NCBI GenBank assembly: GCA_937891975.1
Contig: CALAUA010000015.1
Location: 1-64,000 of the forward strand
Direction of reading: 5' to 3'
Length of the DNA: 64,000 nucleotides
Source of the DNA: an uncultured Bacteroidales bacterium
GTDB taxonomy: Bacteria > Bacteroidota > Bacteroidia > Bacteroidales > Paludibacteraceae
The position numbers and the translations under genes are program-made. Below the pieces are notes generated by a model that did not search any database, was not told where the DNA came from, and saw only the letters and a list, made by a program, of their open reading frames with translations. Of this stretch, positions 24,982 to 32,470 are shown piece by piece. How positions within the stretch are numbered: the stretch's first letter is position 1; each line of letters begins with the position of its first letter.

Positions 24982-26235
24982 ATGAAGAATTTTAAGTTAA
25001 TGGCAATTGCCCTCGTGGCAATGTTGGGTTTCGCAGCTTGCGATAAGGATTGCGACCACGAGTTCATTGAGTATGATAACACTAAAAACCTTGTAGGTAC
25101 TTGGACTTATTTGGAAGAAGGTCAAGCCGAGGCTATGGTAATTAAGGAGGATGGCTCATTTAGCATAACAGGTGTTATGAATGGCGGTATTGGTGCTCTA
25201 TACGAGGAGAAAGGTACTATCAAGGTTGTAAATAACAAAGTTACTCTCGCATACAACAGCGGTGATGTATTTGAGGGTCGCCTTGAATTGGTAGCAGGCA
25301 AGTCGTTGTCTATTGTCTTGAATGAGGAGTATGATATTCGTTTGACTTATGATTATTGTGCAAATGACCTTTCTGACGAGGTTGTTGGTATGTGGGTTTG
25401 CACATATGTTTCATGGATGGATGCAGATATGGCAATTAATATTTACCAAGCAGATGGTAAAGCCCTTTTTACAGGATTTGTAGGTAATGCAGATTTTGAT
25501 TATGCATCAAATGTTGAAACAACATACAAAGTAATCGGTGATTTAATGTTCCAATTAAACCCTATGAGTTATGAAGGTGCCCCTGAATATTTAGCATTCC
25601 GTATGGATTATTCTCCTAATGGTTCAGAATATGGAGATGTGCTTACTAATACCAATTTAATGGCATTTGGTGATGAAACTATTGAAACTACTGCATCGTT
25701 GGTTCGTATCAAGCAGTCACTCGACCTCACAGGCAAGACATACGACTATAAATCTGCTTATGTTACCAACGCAAAGGGTAAGGACGAGGATTTTACTATT
25801 ATGGGTAATACCTTCAACATAGCCAAAATTAAAGCATACGACTTTGATAAAATGTTCAACGCAGACTTATTCTGTGTAGAGTTAAATGCTAACTCATTCA
25901 AGTATAAATTACGCCTTGATAATGGTCAGGATACAGGATTTGACACTCCAATGACTGTTGATGGTAACAAGGTAATCCTTGATATGAGCGCTATAAACCC
26001 TGCTTTGCGTAAGGTTGAGATGTATATGTTCCAAGATGCTAATGATACTCAGGTACACATCTATATGCATACAGATGCTTTCATTAACTACTTTGCTAAT
26101 ATGGAGGTTTATACTTTGATTATGGAGGGTAAGATTAACCCTGCTGACTCAACTGCTGTTGCAAAAGTATTTGCTGATATGGAGGCACGAGTTGAGAGCA
26201 TCAATGTAAGTTTCGTAATGAAGGCACGCAAATAA
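24982..26235 (+). CDS. Large lipoprotein of unknown function, two lipocalin-like repeats
   Basis: 417 aa, signal MKNFKLMAIALVAMLGFAAC with lipobox Cys at 20. Two segments begin alike, NLVGTWTYLEEG (about 36) and VVGMWVCTYVSW (about 134), each followed by beta-rich sequence; this resembles lipocalin-like repeats of exported Bacteroidota proteins. Composition is acidic. It lies 50 nt after the terminator-like hairpin of the structured RNA and has no visible promoter of its own, so its expression may depend on read-through. Function unknown. Confidence 0.8.
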   Translation: MKNFKLMAIALVAMLGFAACDKDCDHEFIEYDNTKNLVGTWTYLEEGQAEAMVIKEDGSFSITGVMNGGIGALYEEKGTIKVVNNKVTLAYNSGDVFEGRLELVAGKSLSIVLNEEYDIRLTYDYCANDLSDEVVGMWVCTYVSWMDADMAINIYQADGKALFTGFVGNADFDYASNVETTYKVIGDLMFQLNPMSYEGAPEYLAFRMDYSPNGSEYGDVLTNTNLMAFGDETIETTASLVRIKQSLDLTGKTYDYKSAYVTNAKGKDEDFTIMGNTFNIAKIKAYDFDKMFNADLFCVELNANSFKYKLRLDNGQDTGFDTPMTVDGNKVILDMSAINPALRKVEMYMFQDANDTQVHIYMHTDAFINYFANMEVYTLIMEGKINPADSTAVAKVFADMEARVESINVSFVMKARK

Positions 26236-26259
26236 TCTTATAGATTAAATAACTACACA

Positions 26260-26293
26260 ATCAGGGGATGTACTTAACGGTGCATCCCCTGAT
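26260..26293 (+). terminator. Strong hairpin after the lipoprotein gene
   Basis: A perfect 11-bp stem ATCAGGGGATG / CATCCCCTGAT with a 12-nt loop. There is no T-run, so it may be an mRNA-stabilising or processing hairpin. Confidence 0.6.
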
Positions 26294-26372
26294 CTAAGGC
26301 ATTATGTCCGCTACGCCATCCAAAAAGCGTTAGACGCCATCTTCGCACAACCCAGATATTATTAAAAACGAA

Positions 26373-26867
26373 ATGAAAAAGATTATATTCTTAATGATGT
26401 TAGTTGCAGTTGCAACTACTATCAAGGCACAAAACAACAACGCTACTCTTCTGCAGCCAGCAGGTAGTTACATCTACTACGGAGATCAAGCGTTCAACCT
26501 CAAGCAATGTGTAGATTTCCTTTCTACGCGTCATCAACCAGCTTATAAAACTTTCCAAAGCGGCTACAAATGTTATCAAGCTGGCTGGGGACTATTTGGC
26601 GCAGGTTTAGGTATGGATTTGATAGGATCTCTCGTCATAGCCTTTGGTCCAGAGGAAGGAAACGCTGCAATGCTCTATTCTGGTATGACTTGTCTCGGAT
26701 TAGGAGCAGCGGCCATACTGGCATCAGTACCTACTATCTTCATCGGATACACTCGCTTGAATGATGGTATCGATATGTTCAATCACACTCAGGCAGCAGC
26801 TACATCTCAAGCATACTGGACTATCCAAGGCAGCCCAAACGGCATTGGATTGGCACTACACTTTTAA
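26373..26867 (+). CDS. Exported small membrane protein of unknown function
   Basis: 164 aa. A cleavable signal (MKKIIFLMMLVAVATTIKAQ) is followed by a polar segment with two Cys and two hydrophobic segments of about 20 residues (about 70-90 and 105-125, rich in Gly and Ala). The C-terminus ends in Phe (GLALHF), as in many outer-membrane proteins, but two Gly-rich helices would also fit insertion into the inner membrane. Not recognised. It lies among three consecutive genes for exported proteins on this strand. Confidence 0.7.
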   Translation: MKKIIFLMMLVAVATTIKAQNNNATLLQPAGSYIYYGDQAFNLKQCVDFLSTRHQPAYKTFQSGYKCYQAGWGLFGAGLGMDLIGSLVIAFGPEEGNAAMLYSGMTCLGLGAAAILASVPTIFIGYTRLNDGIDMFNHTQAAATSQAYWTIQGSPNGIGLALHF

Positions 26868-26928
26868 TCAAATACAACGACTATCTTAATGATATATAGT
26901 ACTTTACAATAATAATACAAACAACACA

Positions 26929-27243
26929 ATGAAAAAGATTTTATTTGCATTTTTTGCAGTAGCAGCTCTCGCATTGACTGGCTGCGAGAAAAAAGGTATT
27001 GACATCATGAGTCTTGATGTTACTAAGTTGGACAACACCGAGTTTAAATGCTGGAAATGGACTGTTAAAAATTCTGGTTTTATGGATGGTACAGTCTATG
27101 TTTGGGACACTGAAGCTAATGTAGTTACAGTACTTCAAGCTACTTACAAAACAGCCCAATTAAACCACTACAAACCTGTCATTACCTACGAGGCAACTCC
27201 TGCTGATGACAAAGAGGGTTGCGAATCTAAAAACGAGTTTTAA
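26929..27243 (+). CDS. Small lipoprotein of unknown function
   Basis: 104 aa, signal MKKILFAFFAVAALALTGCE with lipobox Cys. The mature part contains two more Cys (FKCWKW, EGCESK) that could pair after export. No family recognised. A good terminator follows directly, so it is the last gene of this set. Confidence 0.72.
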   Translation: MKKILFAFFAVAALALTGCEKKGIDIMSLDVTKLDNTEFKCWKWTVKNSGFMDGTVYVWDTEANVVTVLQATYKTAQLNHYKPVITYEATPADDKEGCESKNEF

Positions 27244-27245
27244 GG

Positions 27246-27275
27246 GCACATTTAACCCACAGATGTGCTTTTTAT
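27246..27275 (+). terminator. Terminator after the small lipoprotein gene
   Basis: GCACAT / ATGTGC stem with an 11-nt loop, followed by TTTTTAT. Confidence 0.7.
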
Positions 27276-27296
27276 CTGTTCTATGTATTGCTCTAC

Positions 27297-27451
27297 TTCC
27301 TCACTATGGGGATAGTTCGGGAGCAATACTCGAAGTGCCATTCAAGGCACTTCTTCATCTATGCTTGCGCTGATTCCTCAGAGTGGGGACTCTTCGGGCG
27401 CTGCGCTCGGAGTGGGTTCCGTCGCACTCCTTCAGGTCGCGTAGCACAGAG
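27297..27451. repeat. Two tandem 77-bp hairpin units with covarying stems
   Basis: Unit 1 (27297-27373) and unit 2 (27374-27451) align over their full length. The first hairpin is CTAT-GGGG-ATAG in unit 1 and GAGT-GGGG-ACTC in unit 2. The last is GAAGTG...CACTTC in unit 1 and GGAGTG...CACTCC in unit 2. Bases on both sides changed together, so pairing was preserved. Confidence 0.75.
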
Positions 27452-27456
27452 GAAAC

Positions 27457-27593
27457 TTTCGGCACAATCTTCGGCATACGAAAACTTTTTTTCAAAAAAA
27501 TACACTCACGCGGGAAGCTTAGTAAACACAACACTTCCCGCGTGTTCTAGATACCCTTTGACCCTCCGCTTTCTCTAATCTTCGGCACAAAAC
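27457..27593 (+). repeat. 137-bp dispersed palindromic repeat, copy 1
   Basis: Contains CTTTTTTTCAAAAAAATACAC, then the perfect inverted repeat ACGCGGGAAG/CTTCCCGCGT, and ends with AATCTTCGGC. An inverted homologous copy lies at 50805-50941. No coding capacity of its own. Confidence 0.85.
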
Positions 27594-27807
27594 TACCAAA
27601 ATGCCGAAAATACGGCATTATTATAATATATGGAGGCACAAATAATATTAGATAATCGCCACAGATAGGGCACAACTAGGCGATAGATGTGCTACAGTGG
27701 TCGCGAAGTGGTCACGTAACCCGCAGCTAACTTGAAATAGATTATTAAATCGTCGGCACAATCGTCTTATCTCGCCCAATGGGCTCGAACGACAGCATGG
27801 TAAACGC

Positions 27808-28170
27808 CTACTCCTTTGCCTTGGGTACTACAAAGCCCACAACGCTGCAACCAATCAAGCCCGCAATCCAGACAACAATGCGGATAGGCATAGAGGAAAT
27901 AAAGAACATAGTAGAGATAGCCACCATCGTGGTCATCAAAAGAATAATATATATTCGCTTGCGCAGGGTAAGACCACCTTTATCGCGATACTCGCGGATA
28001 TACTTGCCCAAAAACGACTGCAACAGCCACGCTTGAAGACGAGGTGAACTGCGATAAAAACACCAAGATGCCAACAACACGAATGGCGTTGTTGGCAATC
28101 CTGGTACAAATATTCCCACCGTGCCAAGCACGACGGACAGACATCCTAAAATAATATAGAGTGCCCGCAT
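27808..28170 (-). CDS. DUF454 (YbaN) family inner-membrane protein
   Basis: 120 aa with three or four transmembrane helices. The N-terminal pattern LGTVGIFVPGLPTTPFVLLASWCFYRSSPRL is the DUF454 signature (given here in parts: LGTVGIFVPGLPTTPF, then LLASWCFYRSS). The function of the family is unknown. Its ATG overlaps the stop codon of the cysteine-rich gene (TAATG), so the two are coupled. Confidence 0.9.
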   Translation of the reverse strand: MRALYIILGCLSVVLGTVGIFVPGLPTTPFVLLASWCFYRSSPRLQAWLLQSFLGKYIREYRDKGGLTLRKRIYIILLMTTMVAISTMFFISSMPIRIVVWIAGLIGCSVVGFVVPKAKE

Positions 28171-28403
28171 TACTCAGCTGCTTGAGCTGGGCATTCTGCT
28201 TTGGCAGCGCAGCAGCTATCCGCTTTCTCGCATGGAGTAGCGCAAGCAGCCTTAGCAGCGCAACTGTCAGCTTGGCAGCACTTCTTCTCTACACACTCAG
28301 TCTTAGGGCAGCACTCCTTCGCGCACTCACCCTTGTCGGCTTTCTTGCAGCAGCAACTTACTGCGCAAAAAGCAACGGCAGCGATCAACAAAATCTTTTT
28401 CAT
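28170..28403 (-). CDS. Cysteine-rich lipoprotein, possible metal binder
   Basis: 77 aa from MKKILLIAAVAFCAVSCCCK; the upstream in-frame codons are 5' leader. After the lipobox the mature peptide has 13 to 15 Cys in about 60 residues, in pairs and singles (ECAKECC, KKCCQADSC, KADSCCAAK), with Lys, Glu and Ala between. This is like metallothionein-type or heavy-metal-sequestering lipoproteins, but no defined family is recognised. It is coupled to the DUF454 gene and driven by a promoter that is duplicated upstream of the BspA-like gene. Confidence 0.75.
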   Translation of the reverse strand: MKKILLIAAVAFCAVSCCCKKADKGECAKECCPKTECVEKKCCQADSCAAKAACATPCEKADSCCAAKAECPAQAAE

Positions 28404-28432
28404 AACACTTAAAAAATTAAAGTTTATATTCA

Positions 28433-28505
28433 AATGTAACCTTGCACTTAGCAGCAAAGTCGTTGCAAAGGTAGTATTTTATTTTGGAATATGCAAGAGG
28501 AATTG
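28433..28505. repeat. 73-bp direct repeat, left copy (promoter duplication)
   Basis: Identical at 71 of 73 positions to 29928-30000. It contains a complete minus-strand promoter and the first about 33 nt of the transcript. Confidence 0.95.
28466..28496 (-). promoter_or_regulatory. Promoter of the cysteine-rich gene
   Basis: Minus strand: TTGCATAT -33 (28496) and TACCTTTG -7 (28473-28466), 20 bp apart. The leader is about 57 nt. Confidence 0.8.
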
Positions 28506-28600
28506 CTATAAAAACAATTTTTCTGCTGAAAGTTACGTGTTTAAGAATAGCAAATTACAAGGAAATAACAAATTACTTAAAAGATAACACGTATATATAT

Positions 28601-29863
28601 TTAAGGAATAAATATCTTATACGTTTTATCATCCAAATGCAATATATACATCATTTTTGGTTGCAACTCTACTGGAGAATTAAGTGCAATATTGGTATAA
28701 ACTGCCCTTCCATCCATGTTGTAAATAATACTACTTGTTAACTGCTGTTTGATAATCAGTTGATTATCATTAATAGTATATGGTAATTCAGCTCTATTAA
28801 GATTCTCCACAGCCGTCGCCCCTTTTCCAAATATAGCTATCAGTTCTATATCTTCAATGGCTGCAAAACGATATGGATTATAGGTAGATCCGTCATTCCA
28901 TTGTAAAAATTTATATCCAGAATTAGGGAATGCTTCTACTACAACTTGCGTAGCATACTCATATTTTCCACCACCAGTAACAACACCCATTAAAAGATCA
29001 TTCGATTTCACTGTCACCATTATTTCTGTCGGAGGACAATCGGAACTTACTGTAATATCAGTGAATGTTCCCCAAAGACCGTCTTCTTTATAAGCAGATA
29101 AACTTTCACAGGGAACTCGTACTCGTATATTTGTAGCAACCCCGTTAAAAGTTGTAGCATAAATAGTTGGAGGAATTTTTGCTTCCGTATTAATTTCGCT
29201 AATTGAACTAGTAAAAGCGAATGCATAAGGAGGAATTGTAGATACATTTTCTCCTATATTAATAGTAGTTAATCTGGAAACACCTTGTACAAAGCCAGGT
29301 GCATAAGAACTTCCCATTGCAGTTAAGTTGCGAGCATTGAGATTAAACGTAGTTAAAAAATAATTGTTCCAGAAAGCAGCATCACCCACATATGTACAAT
29401 TTTCAGGAATAGTAACAACCGTAAAATCATTCCCGCAAAACGCGTTTGATTCTATCTTTTTGATGGACTCTGGCAAGATTAATTCTTGAGATAGATAACA
29501 TTCATAAAATGCTCCCATACCTATTCTTGTAAATTTATTGTTATTGGGAAATTGCACTGTCTTTAGTTGGGAACAATGTGAAAAAGCATACGACTCTACA
29601 CCCTCAACATAATATACCTTACCCTGATTCATTACAGTCTCTGGAATAATTAAATCTCCCGTCGGTCTATCATATCCCTTGTAAAAGGTATCAGTATTAC
29701 TACTAAAATAAGCAGGATACGTGAGTGAAATAGTAGAGTCTGTACATATCTTACAATACAGGGTCTGTCCTGATTCACACACTACCGCAAAATTCCAATC
29801 AGCAGCAATAACATAAGAGATGCTGCAAAAAAACACAATTAGTAAAAATGTAAACTTTTTCAT
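28601..29863 (-). CDS. BspA-like leucine-rich-repeat surface protein, probable T9SS cargo
   Basis: 420 aa with signal peptide MKKFTFLLIVFFCSISYVIA. Residues about 60-240 hold several LRR_5 (BspA) repeats, for example AFSHCSQLKTVQFP, AFYECYLSQELILPESIKKI and AFCGNDFTVVTIPE. Then comes an InlB-type segment (VVVEAFPNSGYKFLQW, about 305-330). The final 70 residues (IIYNMDGRAVYT ... YILHLDDKTYKIFIP) look like a type A type-IX-secretion C-terminal domain. So a surface or secreted adhesin-type protein is likely. Base composition is more AT-rich than its neighbours, and 73-bp direct repeats flank it, which suggests insertion. Confidence 0.85.
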   Translation of the reverse strand: MKKFTFLLIVFFCSISYVIAADWNFAVVCESGQTLYCKICTDSTISLTYPAYFSSNTDTFYKGYDRPTGDLIIPETVMNQGKVYYVEGVESYAFSHCSQLKTVQFPNNNKFTRIGMGAFYECYLSQELILPESIKKIESNAFCGNDFTVVTIPENCTYVGDAAFWNNYFLTTFNLNARNLTAMGSSYAPGFVQGVSRLTTINIGENVSTIPPYAFAFTSSISEINTEAKIPPTIYATTFNGVATNIRVRVPCESLSAYKEDGLWGTFTDITVSSDCPPTEIMVTVKSNDLLMGVVTGGGKYEYATQVVVEAFPNSGYKFLQWNDGSTYNPYRFAAIEDIELIAIFGKGATAVENLNRAELPYTINDNQLIIKQQLTSSIIYNMDGRAVYTNIALNSPVELQPKMMYILHLDDKTYKIFIP

Positions 29864-29927
29864 ATCAAAGAATATTTAGCCCGCTCTAATACCTTTGCGG
29901 ATTGGTAGAACAAACACCTTGCCAGAC

Positions 29928-30000
29928 AATGTAACCTTGCACTTAGCAGCAAAGTTGCTGCAAAGGTAGTATTTTATTTTGGAATATGCAAGAGGAATTG
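29928..30000. repeat. 73-bp direct repeat, right copy
   Basis: Second copy of the promoter segment at 28433-28505. Its outer edge truncates the coding remnant at 30001-30309. Confidence 0.95.
29961..29991 (-). promoter_or_regulatory. Promoter of the BspA-like gene (duplicated)
   Basis: Minus-strand TTGCATAT at about 29991 and TACCTTTG at 29968-29961. The leader to the ATG at 29863 is about 92 nt. Confidence 0.75.
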
Positions 30001-30309
30001 TCTTTTTACTATTATTTTGCATCAGTGTGCGGTAGATGGTGGCACGGATAAAGCAGTCTAGACCCGCCATCTCCGTTTTCGCACGTTGGCAAGCCATACG
30101 CCAACTATCTATATTCGCCTTCTCGGCACCCGTAGGTGGATTCTTCTTCCCATCACGTGGATTTTCTACTACATACGATTCTTGGGCAAATTCGCCAATC
30201 ACATTGCCTTGGGAATCAAAGACACGTTTGCGGCGGAAAATGGTCTTGCCTTGTTTGTTGAGTTTGCCCTCATAGAGTCAACAGGGGTGATAAATGTTGC
30301 TTGTGACAT
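30001..30309 (-). pseudogene. Decayed conserved Bacteroidales hypothetical gene
   Basis: ATG at 30309 opens MSQATFITPVDS. A one-base loss near 30275 then shifts the frame, and the reading continues in the next frame as YEGKLNKQGKTIFRRKR, then VFDSQGNVIGEFAQ, VVENPRDGKKNPPTGAEK and FIRATIYRTLMQ. This resembles a common short Bacteroidales protein of unknown function. The 3' end is cut off by the 73-bp repeat at 30000. It retains a promoter at 30430-30460. Confidence 0.7.
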
Positions 30310-30429
30310 GTTTTTTATTTGGGTTTATATCGGTTAATATCGGTGAACAATAGTGAATAGAGGTAAGTAGATGAAGGTATAATCCCTCGGTGAAGTATCC
30401 TAAATCACCTACTAATTTGTAAATGAGTG

Positions 30430-30460
30430 CAAAGGTAGTAAAAAAATGCAAATAAACAAA
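30430..30460 (-). promoter_or_regulatory. Promoter of the decayed gene
   Basis: Minus-strand TTTG at 30460-30457 and TACCTTTG at 30437-30430, spacing 19 bp. Confidence 0.65.
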
Positions 30461-30466
30461 TATTTT

Positions 30467-30497
30467 TTGCATATATGCGTTTTTTTTTGTACTTTTG
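30467..30497 (+). promoter_or_regulatory. Promoter of the PASTA-rluD-porX transcript
   Basis: TTGCATAT -33 at 30467 and TACTTTTG -7 at 30490-30497, spacing 20 bp. The leader is about 65 nt. Confidence 0.75.
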
Positions 30498-30568
30498 CAG
30501 GCTAAATTGGCGAATGGCAGTGAATAACGGTGAGAGGTTAAACAGTAAGAATGTGAATATCTATAATT

Positions 30569-31390
30569 ATGGCAAAGAAAGCAAATTGGATGAATAGTAA
30601 TGGGGGATTTGTACTCATTAACATGATAATAGCCGTGGTGGTGGTGATAGTAGTGGTACTGACCGTAATACTATCCCTAAGGCACTACACCCAACATGGA
30701 GAAGAAATAGTAGTGCCAGACATCACTAGTTTGTATATAGAAGAAGCACAAATAGTGGCGGAGTCAGAAGGGTTGTACGTAGTGGTGATAGACTCCACCT
30801 TCTCCAACAAAACCCCTCTAGGCACTATTGTGGAGCAAAATCCACAAGCGGGAGCAAAAGTAAAACATGGACGCAATATCTATGCCATACAGAATGCACG
30901 CTTCCGCAGACCTGTATTTCTGCCTGAACTGCGCGACCTAAGTTTGCGACAAGCAGAAACAACCATAGATGTGTTGGGATTGCAGGTGTCTGAAATACTA
31001 TATGAGCCATCTACTTACAAGAATATCATCCTAGATATTCGCCAAAATGATAGTTCAATAGTAGCAGGCACGCGACTGGAGGAAGGCACAGCCGTCACAT
31101 TAGTTGTAGGTAAAGGACAAGGTACGGAAAACGTAACAGTGCCATCGGTAATAGGTAAATCGCTGTATGACGCTCGCTCATGGTTGCTAGGGAACATGCT
31201 GACAGTAGGCGTAGTGGAATATGACGTAGAGCCCACAGAAGAAACGAAAGATTTGTATATTGTATATAGTCAATCGCCCGAAAGTGGCACAACAATTGTA
31301 GAAGGAACTAGTGTGAACCTCAAACTATCAACCGACATAGAAAAAACTGTGACGGCAGATAATGAGGTGGATGAGGAGGAGTTTTTTTAA
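30569..31390 (+). CDS. Membrane-anchored PASTA-domain protein
   Basis: 273 aa. One N-terminal transmembrane helix (residues about 15-38, rich in Val and Ile) is followed by three PASTA domains. Their starts are recognisable as VVPDITSLYIEEAQ (about 49), LPELRDLSLRQAETT (about 117) and VTVPSVIGKSLYDARSWL (about 190). PASTA domains bind uncrosslinked muropeptides or help dimerise cell-wall proteins. There is no kinase or transpeptidase domain, as is usual for the Bacteroidota version of this gene, which is typically found next to rluD. It ends in an acidic tail. Confidence 0.92.
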   Translation: MAKKANWMNSNGGFVLINMIIAVVVVIVVVLTVILSLRHYTQHGEEIVVPDITSLYIEEAQIVAESEGLYVVVIDSTFSNKTPLGTIVEQNPQAGAKVKHGRNIYAIQNARFRRPVFLPELRDLSLRQAETTIDVLGLQVSEILYEPSTYKNIILDIRQNDSSIVAGTRLEEGTAVTLVVGKGQGTENVTVPSVIGKSLYDARSWLLGNMLTVGVVEYDVEPTEETKDLYIVYSQSPESGTTIVEGTSVNLKLSTDIEKTVTADNEVDEEEFF

Positions 31391-31392
31391 AC

Positions 31393-31424
31393 GGATATTG
31401 AACGCCCTTGGGGCTATTGGATAA
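31393..31424. repeat. TATTGGAC-palindrome repeat, single unit
   Basis: A small palindrome GCCCTTGGGGC flanked by TATTGAAC and TATTGGAT. It is the same design as the array inside tsaD (63033-63100) and the unit at 60345-60376. Confidence 0.65.
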
Positions 31425-31443
31425 AGGTTAAAGGTTAAAGATG
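31425..31443. repeat. 7-bp tandem array (TTAAAGG type)
   Basis: TAAAGGT-type 7-mers in tandem directly before the rluD start. Similar arrays occur at 33997-34024 and 48645-48674. Confidence 0.6.
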
Positions 31444-31456
31444 AGAAATAGTGGAT

Positions 31457-32470
31457 ATGGAGCAAGAAGTGTGGGAACGTTGGCGGAGTGAGGTGGACAA
31501 AGGTCAGACACCGCAGCGTGTAGATAAGTACTTGGCAGAACATATGCCAGGCACTTCGCGTAATCGTATCCAAAATGCTGCCGATGCTGGCAACGTGTGG
31601 GTCAACAGCAAACCCGTAAGTAGCAACTACAAGGTTAAGCCACTTGACATCGTACAAGTACTTCTCGACCACGAACCACACGATTATACCATCCATCCTG
31701 AAGATATTCCCCTAAACATAATATATGAAGATGATGATGTACTAGTAATCAACAAGCCTGCAGGTATGGTGGTTCACCCTGGACATGGCAACTATGAGCA
31801 TACTCTACTCAACGCCTTGGCATACTATTTCCGCGACAAATTAGACATCAATGACCCCAATATAGGACTTGTACATCGCATTGACAAGGACACAAGTGGC
31901 TTGCTACTAATAGCTAAAACACCTGAAGCTAAGACTAGTCTAGGGCAGCAGTTCTTTGAGCACACCACCGAGCGTACCTACAATGCACTGGTATGGGGTA
32001 CATTTACGGAAGATAATGGCACGATTGAGGGGGCACTAGCACGAGATAATCGCGATCGCACTATATACAGGATATGGGATTTGGAAGAAAACCCCAATGC
32101 CAAAGAGGCCATCACCCACTGGCGCGTACTAGAGCGTTACCCTTATGTAACCCTCGTAGAGTGTAGATTGGAGACTGGACGCACGCATCAAATACGCGTA
32201 CATATGAAAAGTATTGGACATCCGCTATTTGCAGATGAGAAATACGGCGGAATGGAAGTGTTGAAAGGATTGCGCACACAGAAATACAAACAATACATAC
32301 AGAACTGCTTTGCACTTTGTCCTCGACAGGTGCTACACGCCAAGACCTTGGGCTTTGCCCACCCACGCTCAGGTGAGTGGATGCAGTTTGATAGCGAATG
32401 GGCAGAAGACATGTTAAACCTAATAAACAAATGGAGGAACTATGAACCGAATACTCTGGGCGGACGATGA
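31457..32470 (+). CDS. rluD: 23S rRNA pseudouridine synthase, RluA/RluD family
   Basis: 337 aa from ATG 31457 (a GTG two codons earlier is also possible). An N-terminal S4 RNA-binding domain (about 15-75) precedes the catalytic domain, whose Asp lies in HRIDKDTSGLLLIAKT (about 140). Further RluA motifs are NKPAGMVVHPGHGN (about 100) and LETGRTHQIRVHM (about 238). It makes pseudouridines in helix 69 of 23S rRNA if it is the RluD ortholog. The stop overlaps the start of porX by about 29 nt. Confidence 0.92.
   Translation: MEQEVWERWRSEVDKGQTPQRVDKYLAEHMPGTSRNRIQNAADAGNVWVNSKPVSSNYKVKPLDIVQVLLDHEPHDYTIHPEDIPLNIIYEDDDVLVINKPAGMVVHPGHGNYEHTLLNALAYYFRDKLDINDPNIGLVHRIDKDTSGLLLIAKTPEAKTSLGQQFFEHTTERTYNALVWGTFTEDNGTIEGALARDNRDRTIYRIWDLEENPNAKEAITHWRVLERYPYVTLVECRLETGRTHQIRVHMKSIGHPLFADEKYGGMEVLKGLRTQKYKQYIQNCFALCPRQVLHAKTLGFAHPRSGEWMQFDSEWAEDMLNLINKWRNYEPNTLGGR

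Larger units (their letters stand above)
27244..27807. other. Repeat-filled intergenic region
   Basis: About 560 bp. In order: the terminator at 27246-27275, two tandem hairpin units (27297-27451), one copy of a 137-bp dispersed repeat (27457-27593), a small hairpin ATGCCG/CGGCAT at 27601-27618, and roughly 180 bp of unassigned sequence. The frame covering 27288-27578 is made entirely of repeats and is not a gene. Confidence 0.65.
30310..30568. other. Divergent promoter region
   Basis: Holds the leader of the decayed gene (with repeated TATCGGT motifs at 30330-30345), its promoter, and the divergent promoter of the PASTA gene. The two -33 regions are adjacent, at 30457-30460 and 30467-30470. 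Confidence 0.65.

Noticed and set aside
27288..27578. 96-codon frame in the repeat region
   Set aside because: It is made of two hairpin units and the 137-bp dispersed repeat; a similar peptide appears at the inverted repeat copy only because the DNA is repeated.
27779..27800. tRNA T-arm-like string near GGGCTCGAACGAC
   Set aside because: No acceptor or anticodon stem can be built around it.
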